From: Clostridia bacterium
GTDB taxonomy: Bacteria; Bacillota; Clostridia; Christensenellales; Aristaeellaceae
Direction: 5' to 3'
NCBI GenBank assembly: GCA_016296675.1
Contig: JAEDIV010000125.1
Coordinates: forward strand, 1 to 7,517
DNA length: 7,517 nucleotides
Under the pieces are notes generated by a model. The model searched no databases and was not told the DNA's origin. It worked only from the letters and a program-made list of their open reading frames with translations. Of this stretch, positions 1-6,856 are shown piece after piece (within the stretch, counting starts at the first letter, position 1; each line of letters starts with the position of its first letter). Both the position numbers and the translations under genes were made by a program.

Positions 1-2168
1 ATCCCGATGTAACCGAGCTTATCCGCGGAAAATCGGGGCGCGTTATCGGCGATATGGCGGTCCACAGCTTCAGCAAGCAGCGTTTCACGCATATCGTCGA
101 TGCGTTTTTTCATATCGCCGCCCTCTAAAACCTCGCGTCTCTGCTCGTAAATCAGATTTCTCTGCTGGTTCATGACGTCGTCATACTGAAGAACGCTTTT
201 TCTGATATCGAAGTTTCTGCTTTCAACGCGTTTCTGGGAAGCCTCGATCTGCTTGGAAAGAATGCCGTATTCGATTTTGTCGTTCTCGCCCAGACCCAGC
301 TTCTGAATCATCGGCTGGATACGGTCAGAGCCGAACAGACGCATAAGATCGTCCTGAAGCGAGATAAAGAACTGGCTGGAACCCGGATCGCCCTGACGGC
401 CAGCGCGGCCGCGGAGCTGATTGTCGATACGCCTGGATTCATGGCGCTCGGTGCCGATGATATGAAGGCCGCCGAGCTTGATAACTTCCTCGTGCTCCTT
501 CTCGGTTTCCTTGGCATACTGCTGATACAGTTCCCGATAAAGCTTTCTCGCTTCCTTGACCTCGTCCGGAACATTTTCATTATGGCCCACGGCCTCTTCG
601 ATAATTTCATCTTCGAAGCCCTGACGGCGCATTTCATGCTTGGCCATAAACTCCGCGTTGCCGCCCAAGAGAATATCCGTACCGCGTCCGGCCATGTTGG
701 TGGAAATGGTAACTGCGCCCTTTTTGCCTGCCTGCGCGACAATTTCCGCTTCGCGCTCATGGAACTTGGCGTTGAGAACAACGTGCTTTATGCCGCGTCT
801 TTCAAGAAGCTTTGAAACATATTCGCTCTTTTCAACGGAAACCGTACCGACAAGCACGGGCTGTCCCGTCGCATGGCGCTTCTCTACTTCGTCTGCAACC
901 GCTTCAAACTTGCCCTTTACGGTGGTGTAAATGGCGTCGTTTAAATCCTTTCGGATCATCGGGCGGTTGGTCGGAATCGTGACAACGTCCAGTTTGTAAA
1001 TGCCTCTGAACTCTTCCTCCTCCGTCTTGGCAGTACCCGTCATGCCGGAGATTTTCTTGTACATGCGGAAATAGTTCTGGAAGGTAATGGTCGCAAGCGT
1101 CTTGCTTTCGCGTTCCACCTTCACGTGCTCCTTGGCTTCAATCGCCTGATGGAGTCCGTCAGAATAGCGTCTGCCCGTCATAAGGCGCCCGGTGAATTCG
1201 TCAACAATGACGACCTGCCCGTCCTTGACCACATAATCCACATCCCGCTTCATAAGCACGTTGGCTCTGAGGGCGGCAAGAATATGATGATGCAGTTCGT
1301 TGTGCTGAGGATCGGTCAGATTGTCGATATTGAACGCCTGCTCGGCCTTTCTGACGCCCTCCTCGGTCAGGATAATGGTCTTTTCCTTTTCGTCGCGGAC
1401 ATAGTCCTTGTCCTCGCCCTCTCTAAGGCGGGAAACAAACCTGTCTGCCAGCTGATAAAGCTCAGTCGACTTTTCGCCTTCGCCGGAAATAATGAGCGGC
1501 GTTCTGGCTTCGTCGATCAGTATGGAGTCGACTTCGTCAACAATAGCGAAATTCAAAGGACGCTGAACCATACGCTCTTTCTGAACGACCATGTTGTCTC
1601 GCAGATAATCAAAGCCCAGCTCATTGTTGGTAGCGTAGGTAATATCGGAATTGTATGCCGCCTGGCGCTCGTGCGGCTCCATATCGTGAAGAATCAGGCC
1701 AACGGTCAGGCCCATAAAACGGTATACCTTGCCCATCCACTCGCTGTGGTATTTCGCAAGATAATCGTTTACGGTTACAACATGAACGCCTTTTCCGGGA
1801 AGCGCATTCAGGTATGCCGCGATGGCGGCCGTCAGCGTTTTGCCTTCGCCGGTTCTCATCTCGGCAATTCTTCCCTGATGCATAACCGCTGCGCCCACGA
1901 GCTGAACGCGGAAAGCTCTTTGCCCAAGCACTCGTCTTGCCGCTTCGCGAACTGCCGCAAACGCTTCCGGCATCAACTGATCAAGCGTTTCACCCTTATC
2001 AAGACGGGCACGGAAAAGAACGGTCTGATTCCTCAGTTCTTCATCCGAAAGCGCCTTCATTTTATCTTCCAGCGCGTCCACCTGATCGGCAATTTTCATC
2101 AGCTTCTTTACCTCGGCCTCATTCGACCCGGCAAGAACCTTGCGTATAAAGTCAAACATTCGCTCCAT
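1..2168 (-). CDS. secA: Preprotein translocase ATPase subunit SecA (3' end cut by window edge)
   Basis: SecA is the cytoplasmic ATPase that pushes unfolded preproteins through the SecYEG channel. About 722 codons are present; the family is usually 800-950 residues, so the end of the helical scaffold/wing region and any C-terminal zinc-binding tail lie outside the window. Visible in order: Walker A MRTGEGKT (residues 104-111), the DEVDSILIDEAR Walker B block (211-222), the FTGRLMTGRRYSDGLHQA segment of the preprotein-binding region, KISGMTGTA, TNMAGRGTDILLGGNA (MAGRGTDI at 492-499), and motif VI QLRGRAGRQGD (584-594). The helical-scaffold signature VESRNFDIRK...YDDVMNQQR follows. The chosen ATG at 2166-2168 (MERMFDF) has GGGAG nine bases upstream; the in-frame ATG at 2157-2159 (MFDFIRK) is possible. 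No frameshift or missing catalytic motif is seen. A near-consensus promoter lies directly upstream. The identification is secure. Confidence 0.98.
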   Translation of the reverse strand, partial: MERMFDFIRKVLAGSNEAEVKKLMKIADQVDALEDKMKALSDEELRNQTVLFRARLDKGETLDQLMPEAFAAVREAARRVLGQRAFRVQLVGAAVMHQGRIAEMRTGEGKTLTAAIAAYLNALPGKGVHVVTVNDYLAKYHSEWMGKVYRFMGLTVGLILHDMEPHERQAAYNSDITYATNNELGFDYLRDNMVVQKERMVQRPLNFAIVDEVDSILIDEARTPLIISGEGEKSTELYQLADRFVSRLREGEDKDYVRDEKEKTIILTEEGVRKAEQAFNIDNLTDPQHNELHHHILAALRANVLMKRDVDYVVKDGQVVIVDEFTGRLMTGRRYSDGLHQAIEAKEHVKVERESKTLATITFQNYFRMYKKISGMTGTAKTEEEEFRGIYKLDVVTIPTNRPMIRKDLNDAIYTTVKGKFEAVADEVEKRHATGQPVLVGTVSVEKSEYVSKLLERRGIKHVVLNAKFHEREAEIVAQAGKKGAVTISTNMAGRGTDILLGGNAEFMAKHEMRRQGFEDEIIEEAVGHNENVPDEVKEARKLYRELYQQYAKETEKEHEEVIKLGGLHIIGTERHESRRIDNQLRGRAGRQGDPGSSQFFISLQDDLMRLFGSDRIQPMIQKLGLGENDKIEYGILSKQIEASQKRVESRNFDIRKSVLQYDDVMNQQRNLIYEQRREVLEGGDMKKRIDDMRETLLAEAVDRHIADNAPRFSADKLGYIG

Positions 2169-2177
2169 GACTACATT

Positions 2178-2182
2178 CTCCC
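2178..2182 (-). promoter_or_regulatory. Ribosome binding site of secA
   Basis: The minus strand reads GGGAG, nine bases before the ATG at 2166-2168. It would sit 18 bases from the second in-frame ATG (2157-2159), which is too far, so it favours the longer form. A GGAG also lies just before the second ATG, but with only about 3 bases of spacing it is a poor alternative. Confidence 0.7.
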
Positions 2183-2202
2183 AAATAAATGTCAATCAGT
2201 TT

Positions 2203-2231
2203 ATTATAGCACTTTTTATTCATTCTGTAAA
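2203..2231 (-). promoter_or_regulatory. secA promoter (sigma70/SigA type, extended -10)
   Basis: On the minus strand, TTTACA (2226-2231) is the -35 element and TATAAT (2203-2208) a perfect -10, separated by exactly 17 bases. A TG one base before the -10 (TGCTATAAT) makes it an extended -10. Transcription would start near 2196, leaving a leader of roughly 28 nt that ends in the secA ribosome binding site. The promoter lies wholly within the 69-nt gap between the transglutaminase stop codon and secA. No obvious operator or riboswitch fits in so short a leader. The assignment rests on sequence only. Confidence 0.85.
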
Positions 2232-2237
2232 TACTGC

Positions 2238-4664
2238 CTACGGCACCTGATTTACGTGTCCGATGCCCTGCATAATGCGGCGCAGATACCAGCGTATGCG
2301 CGCAGGAATGCGCATAAGATGCACAATTGCGCGATATGCGTTTGATGCACATCCGAAGTCCTCTTTCATTGCTTCGCTTTCGGAATATCTGCGTTTAGCA
2401 ACAATTGCTGAGAATCGCAGGAATTCCTCATTGCAGGCCTTTCTTTCAAGCGCGCGCTGCGCAAACGTCATGGGCGTTTCTCCCGCTTCATAGCGAATGA
2501 GCGATGCTTCAAGCGCAGTCAGCATGGCGCGGTACCAGAACATGAGCTTATCTTCCGAATTCCTTTCGCGCTGGGTCATGCGTTCAGGCGCGGTTTTATA
2601 CAGGCGCAGATAGACAAAGGCGCACAAGGCCAGAAGGATCAGAATAATGGCGACAATCAAAAGGATGATTTTTCCAATGGCATTCTTCGTTTCATCCTCA
2701 GGCTTATTCTGATCATTCTCGTTATCGGAGTCGTTCTGATCGCTTTCTGAATTGTTCCGTCTGCTGTCGCCGGCCGGCGGCGTAGGCGTCGGCGTCGGAT
2801 CGGCAAACAGATCATTTTCATCAGTAGAAGCGCCATCGTCTGTTTCAGGTGTAGGAGACGGCGTAGGTTCAGGCGTGGGCGTAGGCGTCGGCGCTGTCGG
2901 CGGATCGTTCTCAAGCGGATCGTCGCCCATTTCATCCTGCGTATGACCGGCGTTTCCGTCATCCGGCGGAGCCTGACCTTCGGAGTTTTCGGTATTGTCG
3001 TCTTCGTCTGCTTCCGGCGGCGTGGCATCAAATGTCATCCAGCCATAACCGTTTAAATAAACTTCCGTCCACGCATGCGCATCCAGTCCCGTGACGATGC
3101 CTTCTCCGCTTTCGTCGATTGTGCAAAGGTATCCTTCGACATATCTTGCGGGCAATCCCACAATCCGGCACATGACCGTCATTGCGGAAGCAAAATGCAC
3201 GCAATAGCCTTCCATACCCTCATTCATGAAAAACGATACAGCGTCCTTGCCTTCCGGCGGATAATCACTGATAAGCGTGTATTTTCCGTTCATTTTCAGA
3301 TAATCGCGGATGGCAGCCGCCTTGTCATAGGGCGAAAGCGCATTCTGCGTAATCCGGTATGCCGTTTCATATACGCTGCCGTCGATTTTCTCAGGAAGCC
3401 CCTTATTGAGGACAAACGCATTTTTGTATCCGTCATCCTTCACCTTCTCAAGCGAACGGATCATTGCCCGGATTTCTTCCTCTTTTACATTCAAACGGTC
3501 ATATTCGATTTCAAAAGCGTCGCCTTGACGCATCTGGCGGTTAATAAAAATTTCTCCGACATTGTTGAAATATACAAATGCGTCCGTATTCACATGAACA
3601 TCCGTCACGCGGCTTGGCGTATACAGTGTCCAGAAGCTCGTATCATCGAGCATTTCAACAGAAAAAGAGGCGTCCTCAAAATACGCATTGGAAGATTTCT
3701 TGTCCAGATCCATCGCGCGCTCATATTCACTTTTATAGATCAGCTTTTCAAAGCCGCTGAACATATAGCGCTTGATCTTTCCCGCCTTGCTTTCATTGCT
3801 TTCATCCACCCAGGCGTTGTTGTTGTACACATATCTGATTGCGCCGCGAAGATATATTTTGCCCGGCTCGCCTGTGATTTTCATCACTTCGCCCTCTGAA
3901 GGATAAGCGTTTCCGCCGATCAGCTCTTTGTGTGACGCCCAGCCGTTTGCCGCGATGGTGAAGCTTCTGCGCTCCTCCAGATTCTTGTTATCAATATTGA
4001 AGGTTCTGATCATAAACGCAAGCGCTTTTTGCGCGTAATCATTGAGCGCATCGATCTTTACGCCGCGCGCCGGAACCAACATGCACGCAAGTATTGCCGC
4101 AACCAGAGAAAGAGACATAAGCGGCCTTAGTGCAGAAAATTTAAACCGCGCGGTCTTTGAAAACATCGCGGACAAGGCCAAAATCACAGGCAGAATGTGG
4201 ATGGAAGCGGATACATCACCAAAGAACCACAAAACGCCTAAAAGTGCAATTGTTACAAAAAGCATGAGATATGCACCGGCTCTTTGATGCGCCATAATGT
4301 AAAACGCTGCCATCAGAAGAATGAGCGCCGAAACCGCGAATGCATCTTTATATACTTCGAGCGACTTGCCCATATACGCTGCATCCAAAAATACTTTTAC
4401 ATCTTCTATCGGCTTCCATCCGAAAAGAACTGAAACAAACGCGGCAAGCACCATCAAAAGCAGCGTAATCCACCCTGACGCCCTTGAATAGGACAAACCG
4501 AACAGCGCCAAAGCAAAAATGCCGGCGCTCAAATAAACCAAGCCTGCGTCGATTCCGATTCCCGCTGACTGAGCGCTGATGACTGTCAGTCCCGCAGATA
4601 AAAGCGCGGCGATCAGCACTTCGCCCAGAAGCAAAAAAATCCGGCTCTGATTGTTTTCCTTCAT
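2238..4664 (-). CDS. Membrane transglutaminase-like protein with C-terminal DUF4129 domain (TgpA-like)
   Basis: The product has 808 residues. Seven hydrophobic helices fill residues 8-200 (about 8-32, 40-61, 65-82, 108-125, 130-148, 153-167, 181-198). Basic residues in the even loops (HQR, SKTARFKF) place the N-terminus inside and the next region outside. An extracytoplasmic stretch follows (199-430), then a transglutaminase/papain-like core with Cys488 in EGYCVHFASAM, His530 in DAHAWTEVY and Asp546 in FDATPPE, so the triad is intact. Then come Pro-Thr repeats (588-606, 623-630), an Asn/Asp/Glu-rich stalk, an eighth helix (662-689) and a cytoplasmic DUF4129-like tail (ETP at 729-731, RRYSES near 758). 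Family knowledge predicts amide-bond cleavage or cross-linking at the cell surface; the substrate is unknown. The ATG at 4662-4664 lies 4 nt after the DUF58 stop, with AAGGA too close to be a normal ribosome site, so coupled translation is likely. An in-frame ATG at 4737-4739 would add 25 residues and overlap DUF58. Confidence 0.92.
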   Translation of the reverse strand: MKENNQSRIFLLLGEVLIAALLSAGLTVISAQSAGIGIDAGLVYLSAGIFALALFGLSYSRASGWITLLLMVLAAFVSVLFGWKPIEDVKVFLDAAYMGKSLEVYKDAFAVSALILLMAAFYIMAHQRAGAYLMLFVTIALLGVLWFFGDVSASIHILPVILALSAMFSKTARFKFSALRPLMSLSLVAAILACMLVPARGVKIDALNDYAQKALAFMIRTFNIDNKNLEERRSFTIAANGWASHKELIGGNAYPSEGEVMKITGEPGKIYLRGAIRYVYNNNAWVDESNESKAGKIKRYMFSGFEKLIYKSEYERAMDLDKKSSNAYFEDASFSVEMLDDTSFWTLYTPSRVTDVHVNTDAFVYFNNVGEIFINRQMRQGDAFEIEYDRLNVKEEEIRAMIRSLEKVKDDGYKNAFVLNKGLPEKIDGSVYETAYRITQNALSPYDKAAAIRDYLKMNGKYTLISDYPPEGKDAVSFFMNEGMEGYCVHFASAMTVMCRIVGLPARYVEGYLCTIDESGEGIVTGLDAHAWTEVYLNGYGWMTFDATPPEADEDDNTENSEGQAPPDDGNAGHTQDEMGDDPLENDPPTAPTPTPTPEPTPSPTPETDDGASTDENDLFADPTPTPTPPAGDSRRNNSESDQNDSDNENDQNKPEDETKNAIGKIILLIVAIILILLALCAFVYLRLYKTAPERMTQRERNSEDKLMFWYRAMLTALEASLIRYEAGETPMTFAQRALERKACNEEFLRFSAIVAKRRYSESEAMKEDFGCASNAYRAIVHLMRIPARIRWYLRRIMQGIGHVNQVP
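2775..2798 (-). repeat. Pro-Thr dipeptide repeat in the stalk (second block)
   Basis: This block encodes DPTPTPTP (residues 623-630), made of alternating CCN and ACN codons, so the DNA is a degenerate 6-base tandem repeat. It lies between an acidic segment and the Asn/Asp-rich stretch that leads to the last membrane helix. It probably forms an extended, rigid extracellular spacer. Such tracts can vary in copy number between strains. Confidence 0.75.
2847..2903 (-). repeat. Pro-Thr dipeptide repeat in the stalk (first block)
   Basis: This block encodes residues 588-606, a run of PT, EPTPSPT and PTPET units built from degenerate 6-base repeats. It begins about 40 residues after the catalytic Asp546 and separates the transglutaminase core from the membrane-proximal stalk. 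Pro-Thr linkers of this kind are typical of extracellular wall-spanning spacers. The codon variety argues for an old tract and not a recent slippage expansion. Confidence 0.8.
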
Positions 4665-4668
4665 TTCC

Positions 4669-5832
4669 TTACCCAGCCTTAAAGGGATTGATGCAGCGCG
4701 CACTGACGCCTGCGCTTTCAAGCCTTGAAAGCATTTCATCGGTGTCCGCGCGCCTCTGGTCGGTAATCCATACCGCCATCATCTTGATACCTGCGGTCTT
4801 TCCAATTCTTGTAATCGCATCCACGACGCGCATCGTCATTTTCGCCGTTACAACGATCACCATTCCCGTTCGCTCGGGGTGCCTTGCGCTTTCATATATC
4901 GCCTGCTCAAAGGGCTCTGTGCCGTCGAACTGTGCGCTTGCAAGCGCATTTAAAAAGTTTTCGGCCTCCATTATGTTTTCACCGGCGATCTCGCCGGGCG
5001 TGCTCCCGGCCAGAATCATGCGCACGCTGTTTTCCCCTTCAAGCAGCGAATGCACGGCGCCGTAGCTCGCCTCGCAGACAGCGTCCTGGGCATACTTCGC
5101 CCACTCGTCAACCGCGTCAATATGCGTAAGATCGCACAAAACAACCGTATCCGGGCGCGCTGCTTCGTCGTAAGTTCTGACCATCGGGCGTAAATTTCTG
5201 AGCGACGGATCATAGGTCTTCATGGTAAGCTTCCAATGAACCCGCTTTAAAGAATCGCCGTCGCGCCAGTCGCGCACACCGGAAGGCGCTGACGCATCAT
5301 CCTGGAAACGCCGCCTTGTTTCCGGGCCGATCTCAACTGTCTGAAGCGCAGGCGCTTCAAATTCAATTTTCTTCGGAATCACCACTATGCTGTCGGAAGG
5401 CGCGTTCATCTTCTTGGAAAGCGCAAAAAGGCCAAACATGTCAAACACATAGATGCGTCCTTCGCCCAGCGTATAGACGCCCCTGTGCCTGAACGTCTGG
5501 GACGCATAATTGATCTGCTTTTTAAACGGCAGCATTTCAAATGCGTTTTCGCGTCCATCGCTTGAAACAAAGATCAGACTGCCCAAAGGGATAAGCGATG
5601 TATATGATGCAATTATCCGATACGACGCATTTGCGCCGCGCTCGATTCGCTTTGTATCCGCCGCAATCGCGATTTTCACGGTCATAAGGCCCCATACGGC
5701 GCTGATCAAAGACAGAATCAGCATAATAAGCATGCAAACCGCAATGCGAAGCAGCGCTGACGATCCGATCGTCAGCGCTACCAGCGCCATTGCGGCCATT
5801 ATCAGTATAAAATGAATCGTTCTCGCTGTCAC
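4669..5832 (-). CDS. DUF58 family membrane-anchored protein (vWA-like)
   Basis: The product has 387 residues. Two adjacent hydrophobic helices at the N-terminus (about 7-27 and 28-50) anchor it, and the rest should be cytoplasmic. The DUF58 signature is visible as GVRDWRDGDSLKRVHWKLTMKT (about 185-206), matching the family pattern of an aromatic residue, GD, an R-I/V-H/W step and a Lys. A vWA-like fold follows, with beta strands such as DTVVLCDLT (228-236) and GMVIVVTA (323-330). DUF58 proteins are regularly encoded next to MoxR ATPases and membrane transglutaminases and are thought to work with the ATPase in maturing a partner complex; the biochemical role is not settled. The start is GTG (5830-5832), seven bases after an AGGTGA site that overlaps the MoxR stop codon. 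The gap to MoxR is 7 nt and to the transglutaminase gene 4 nt, so translational coupling is likely. No ATG near this position would preserve the first helix. Confidence 0.92.
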   Translation of the reverse strand: MTARTIHFILIMAAMALVALTIGSSALLRIAVCMLIMLILSLISAVWGLMTVKIAIAADTKRIERGANASYRIIASYTSLIPLGSLIFVSSDGRENAFEMLPFKKQINYASQTFRHRGVYTLGEGRIYVFDMFGLFALSKKMNAPSDSIVVIPKKIEFEAPALQTVEIGPETRRRFQDDASAPSGVRDWRDGDSLKRVHWKLTMKTYDPSLRNLRPMVRTYDEAARPDTVVLCDLTHIDAVDEWAKYAQDAVCEASYGAVHSLLEGENSVRMILAGSTPGEIAGENIMEAENFLNALASAQFDGTEPFEQAIYESARHPERTGMVIVVTAKMTMRVVDAITRIGKTAGIKMMAVWITDQRRADTDEMLSRLESAGVSARCINPFKAG

Positions 5833-5839
5833 AGTCCAA

Positions 5840-5845
5840 TCACCT
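5840..5845 (-). promoter_or_regulatory. Ribosome binding site deciding the GTG start of the DUF58 gene
   Basis: The minus strand reads AGGTGA, seven bases before the GTG at 5830-5832. Its last three bases are the TGA stop codon of the MoxR gene (5840-5842). A ribosome ending MoxR therefore sits on the site that starts DUF58, which points to coupled translation and supports the GTG start. Confidence 0.75.
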
Positions 5846-6793
5846 GATCCTTACAGGCACCTGAACGCTGGATATGAGACGCGCAAGCACGCGCTCTGCC
5901 GTTGCGCCCTTCATACCTAAGCGCGCCTCAGGGCTCAGAACCACGCGGTGCGCAAGCACCGGCCCAGCCATTTTGCGGACGTCCTCGGGAGTCACATAAT
6001 CGCGGCCCTGGAGCATTGCGCACGCCTGCGCGGAATGCATGAGCGAAATCGCGCCGCGGGTGGAAATGCCGCGGGAGAATGCGCGATAGGTTCTGGACGC
6101 CTGGGCAATCTGCGTGATGTAAGCGCGCATTTCCTTGGAAACGCGCACATCGCCCACCATTTTCTGAAGGCGAAGGATATCTTCTCTTGTGCAAACCGGC
6201 TCAAGCGTCTGAAGAGGTTTTTCACCGGTCATATACATATTCAGCACCTCGGCTTCTTCCGCTTCGGTGGGATAGCCGATGGATACGCGCATGAAAAAGC
6301 GGTCCAGCTGCGCTTCCGGCAGCGGATAGGTGCCGACAAAATCAACAGGGTTCTGCGTGGCAAGCACAATAAACGGCGTCGGCAGCTTGTGCGTTTCTCC
6401 GTCCAGCGTCACCTGGCCTTCTTCCATAACTTCAAGGAGCGAAGACTGCGTCTTGGGCGATGTGCGGTTGATTTCATCCGCAAGCACCATCTGGGCAAAC
6501 ACAGCGCCTTCGCGGTATTCCATCTTGTCCGTCTTGAAATCAATGAAATTGTAGCCGGTAACGTCGCTGGGCGTTACATCGGGCGTAAACTGAATGCGCT
6601 TAAAGGAAAGCGCCAACGATTTGGCAAATGCGGAAGCGAGGGTCGTCTTGCCAACGCCGGGAACGTCCTCAATAAGCACATGCCCTCCGCAAAGAATGGC
6701 GTTTAGAACAAGCTCGATAACGTCCTGCTTTCCGACGATGACGCGGCTGATATTTTCTTTCAAAAGCTGATTGAGCTTCTGTGCTGGCTGCAT
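5840..6793 (-). CDS. MoxR-family AAA+ ATPase
   Basis: The product has 317 residues, the usual MoxR length. Walker A is EDVPGVGKTT (Gly46 to Thr50, Lys49), Walker B is MVLADEINR (102-110), sensor 1 is LATQNP (144-149), and the family block PLPEAQLDRFFM carries the putative arginine finger Arg165. The C-terminal lid contains ISTRGAISLMHSAQA, where the sensor-2 Arg is expected, followed by the DYVTPEDVRKMAGPVLAHRVVL helices. MoxR proteins are hexameric cytoplasmic ATPases acting as chaperones, often with vWA-domain partners; the adjacent DUF58 protein is the likely partner here. The ATG at 6791-6793 is preceded by AAGGAG at nine bases, the best ribosome site in the module. It heads the MoxR, DUF58, transglutaminase trio. 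No convincing promoter is visible just upstream, so it may be expressed from the GtrA promoter. Confidence 0.96.
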   Translation of the reverse strand: MQPAQKLNQLLKENISRVIVGKQDVIELVLNAILCGGHVLIEDVPGVGKTTLASAFAKSLALSFKRIQFTPDVTPSDVTGYNFIDFKTDKMEYREGAVFAQMVLADEINRTSPKTQSSLLEVMEEGQVTLDGETHKLPTPFIVLATQNPVDFVGTYPLPEAQLDRFFMRVSIGYPTEAEEAEVLNMYMTGEKPLQTLEPVCTREDILRLQKMVGDVRVSKEMRAYITQIAQASRTYRAFSRGISTRGAISLMHSAQACAMLQGRDYVTPEDVRKMAGPVLAHRVVLSPEARLGMKGATAERVLARLISSVQVPVRIR

Positions 6794-6796
6794 AAT

Positions 6797-6856
6797 TTAT
6801 TTCTCCTTACCGTTTTTGACTCTCTTTGGGCGAATTTCCCTTTTAAAAAGTTCCAT
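6797..6856 (-). other. 19-codon mini-ORF in the GtrA-MoxR junction, possibly not translated
   Basis: Between the GtrA stop (6857-6859) and the MoxR ATG is an ATG-initiated frame of 19 codons, MELFKREIRP then KRVKNGKEK, ended by TAA at 6797-6799. It begins with the codon directly after the GtrA stop and fills nearly all of the 63-nt gap. It also shares one frame with both neighbours. Its only upstream ribosome-site candidate is a weak GGA ending in the GtrA stop. The peptide is highly basic and resembles nothing I recognise. It could be a coupling or leader peptide that carries ribosomes to the MoxR site, an eroded extension of GtrA, or chance. Confidence 0.25.
6803..6808 (-). promoter_or_regulatory. 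Ribosome binding site of the MoxR gene
   Basis: The minus strand reads AAGGAG, a near-perfect Shine-Dalgarno sequence, nine bases before the ATG at 6791-6793. It lies inside the last codons of the 19-codon mini-ORF, so ribosomes leaving that frame would pass over it. Confidence 0.85.

Noticed and set aside
1125..2345. Plus-strand open frame of 406 codons opposite secA
   Set aside because: It lies almost wholly antisense to an unmistakable secA and runs on across the secA promoter. Its translation shows no known motif and it has no convincing ribosome site. Long antisense frames are common opposite genes with this codon use.
2770..2905. CRISPR-like or satellite repeat
   Set aside because: The repeated GGCGTAGGCGTCGG pattern on the plus strand is simply the codon pattern of Pro-Thr repeats in the transglutaminase gene. 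It has no unit-and-spacer structure.
3075..3899. Plus-strand open frame of 274 codons opposite the transglutaminase gene
   Set aside because: It is the antisense shadow of the catalytic and extracellular regions. Its composition, rich in His, Ile, Arg and Phe, is typical of reverse-complement translation, and no promoter or ribosome site supports it.
5537..5839. Minus-strand frame of 100 codons overlapping the DUF58 start
   Set aside because: It begins with TTG in another frame inside the DUF58 gene. The true DUF58 frame has two membrane helices, a matching ribosome site and the family motif.
5948..6706. Plus-strand open frame of 252 codons opposite the MoxR gene
   Set aside because: It mirrors the conserved MoxR motifs on the other strand, and its composition (rich in His, Arg, Gly and Ala) is that of a shadow frame.
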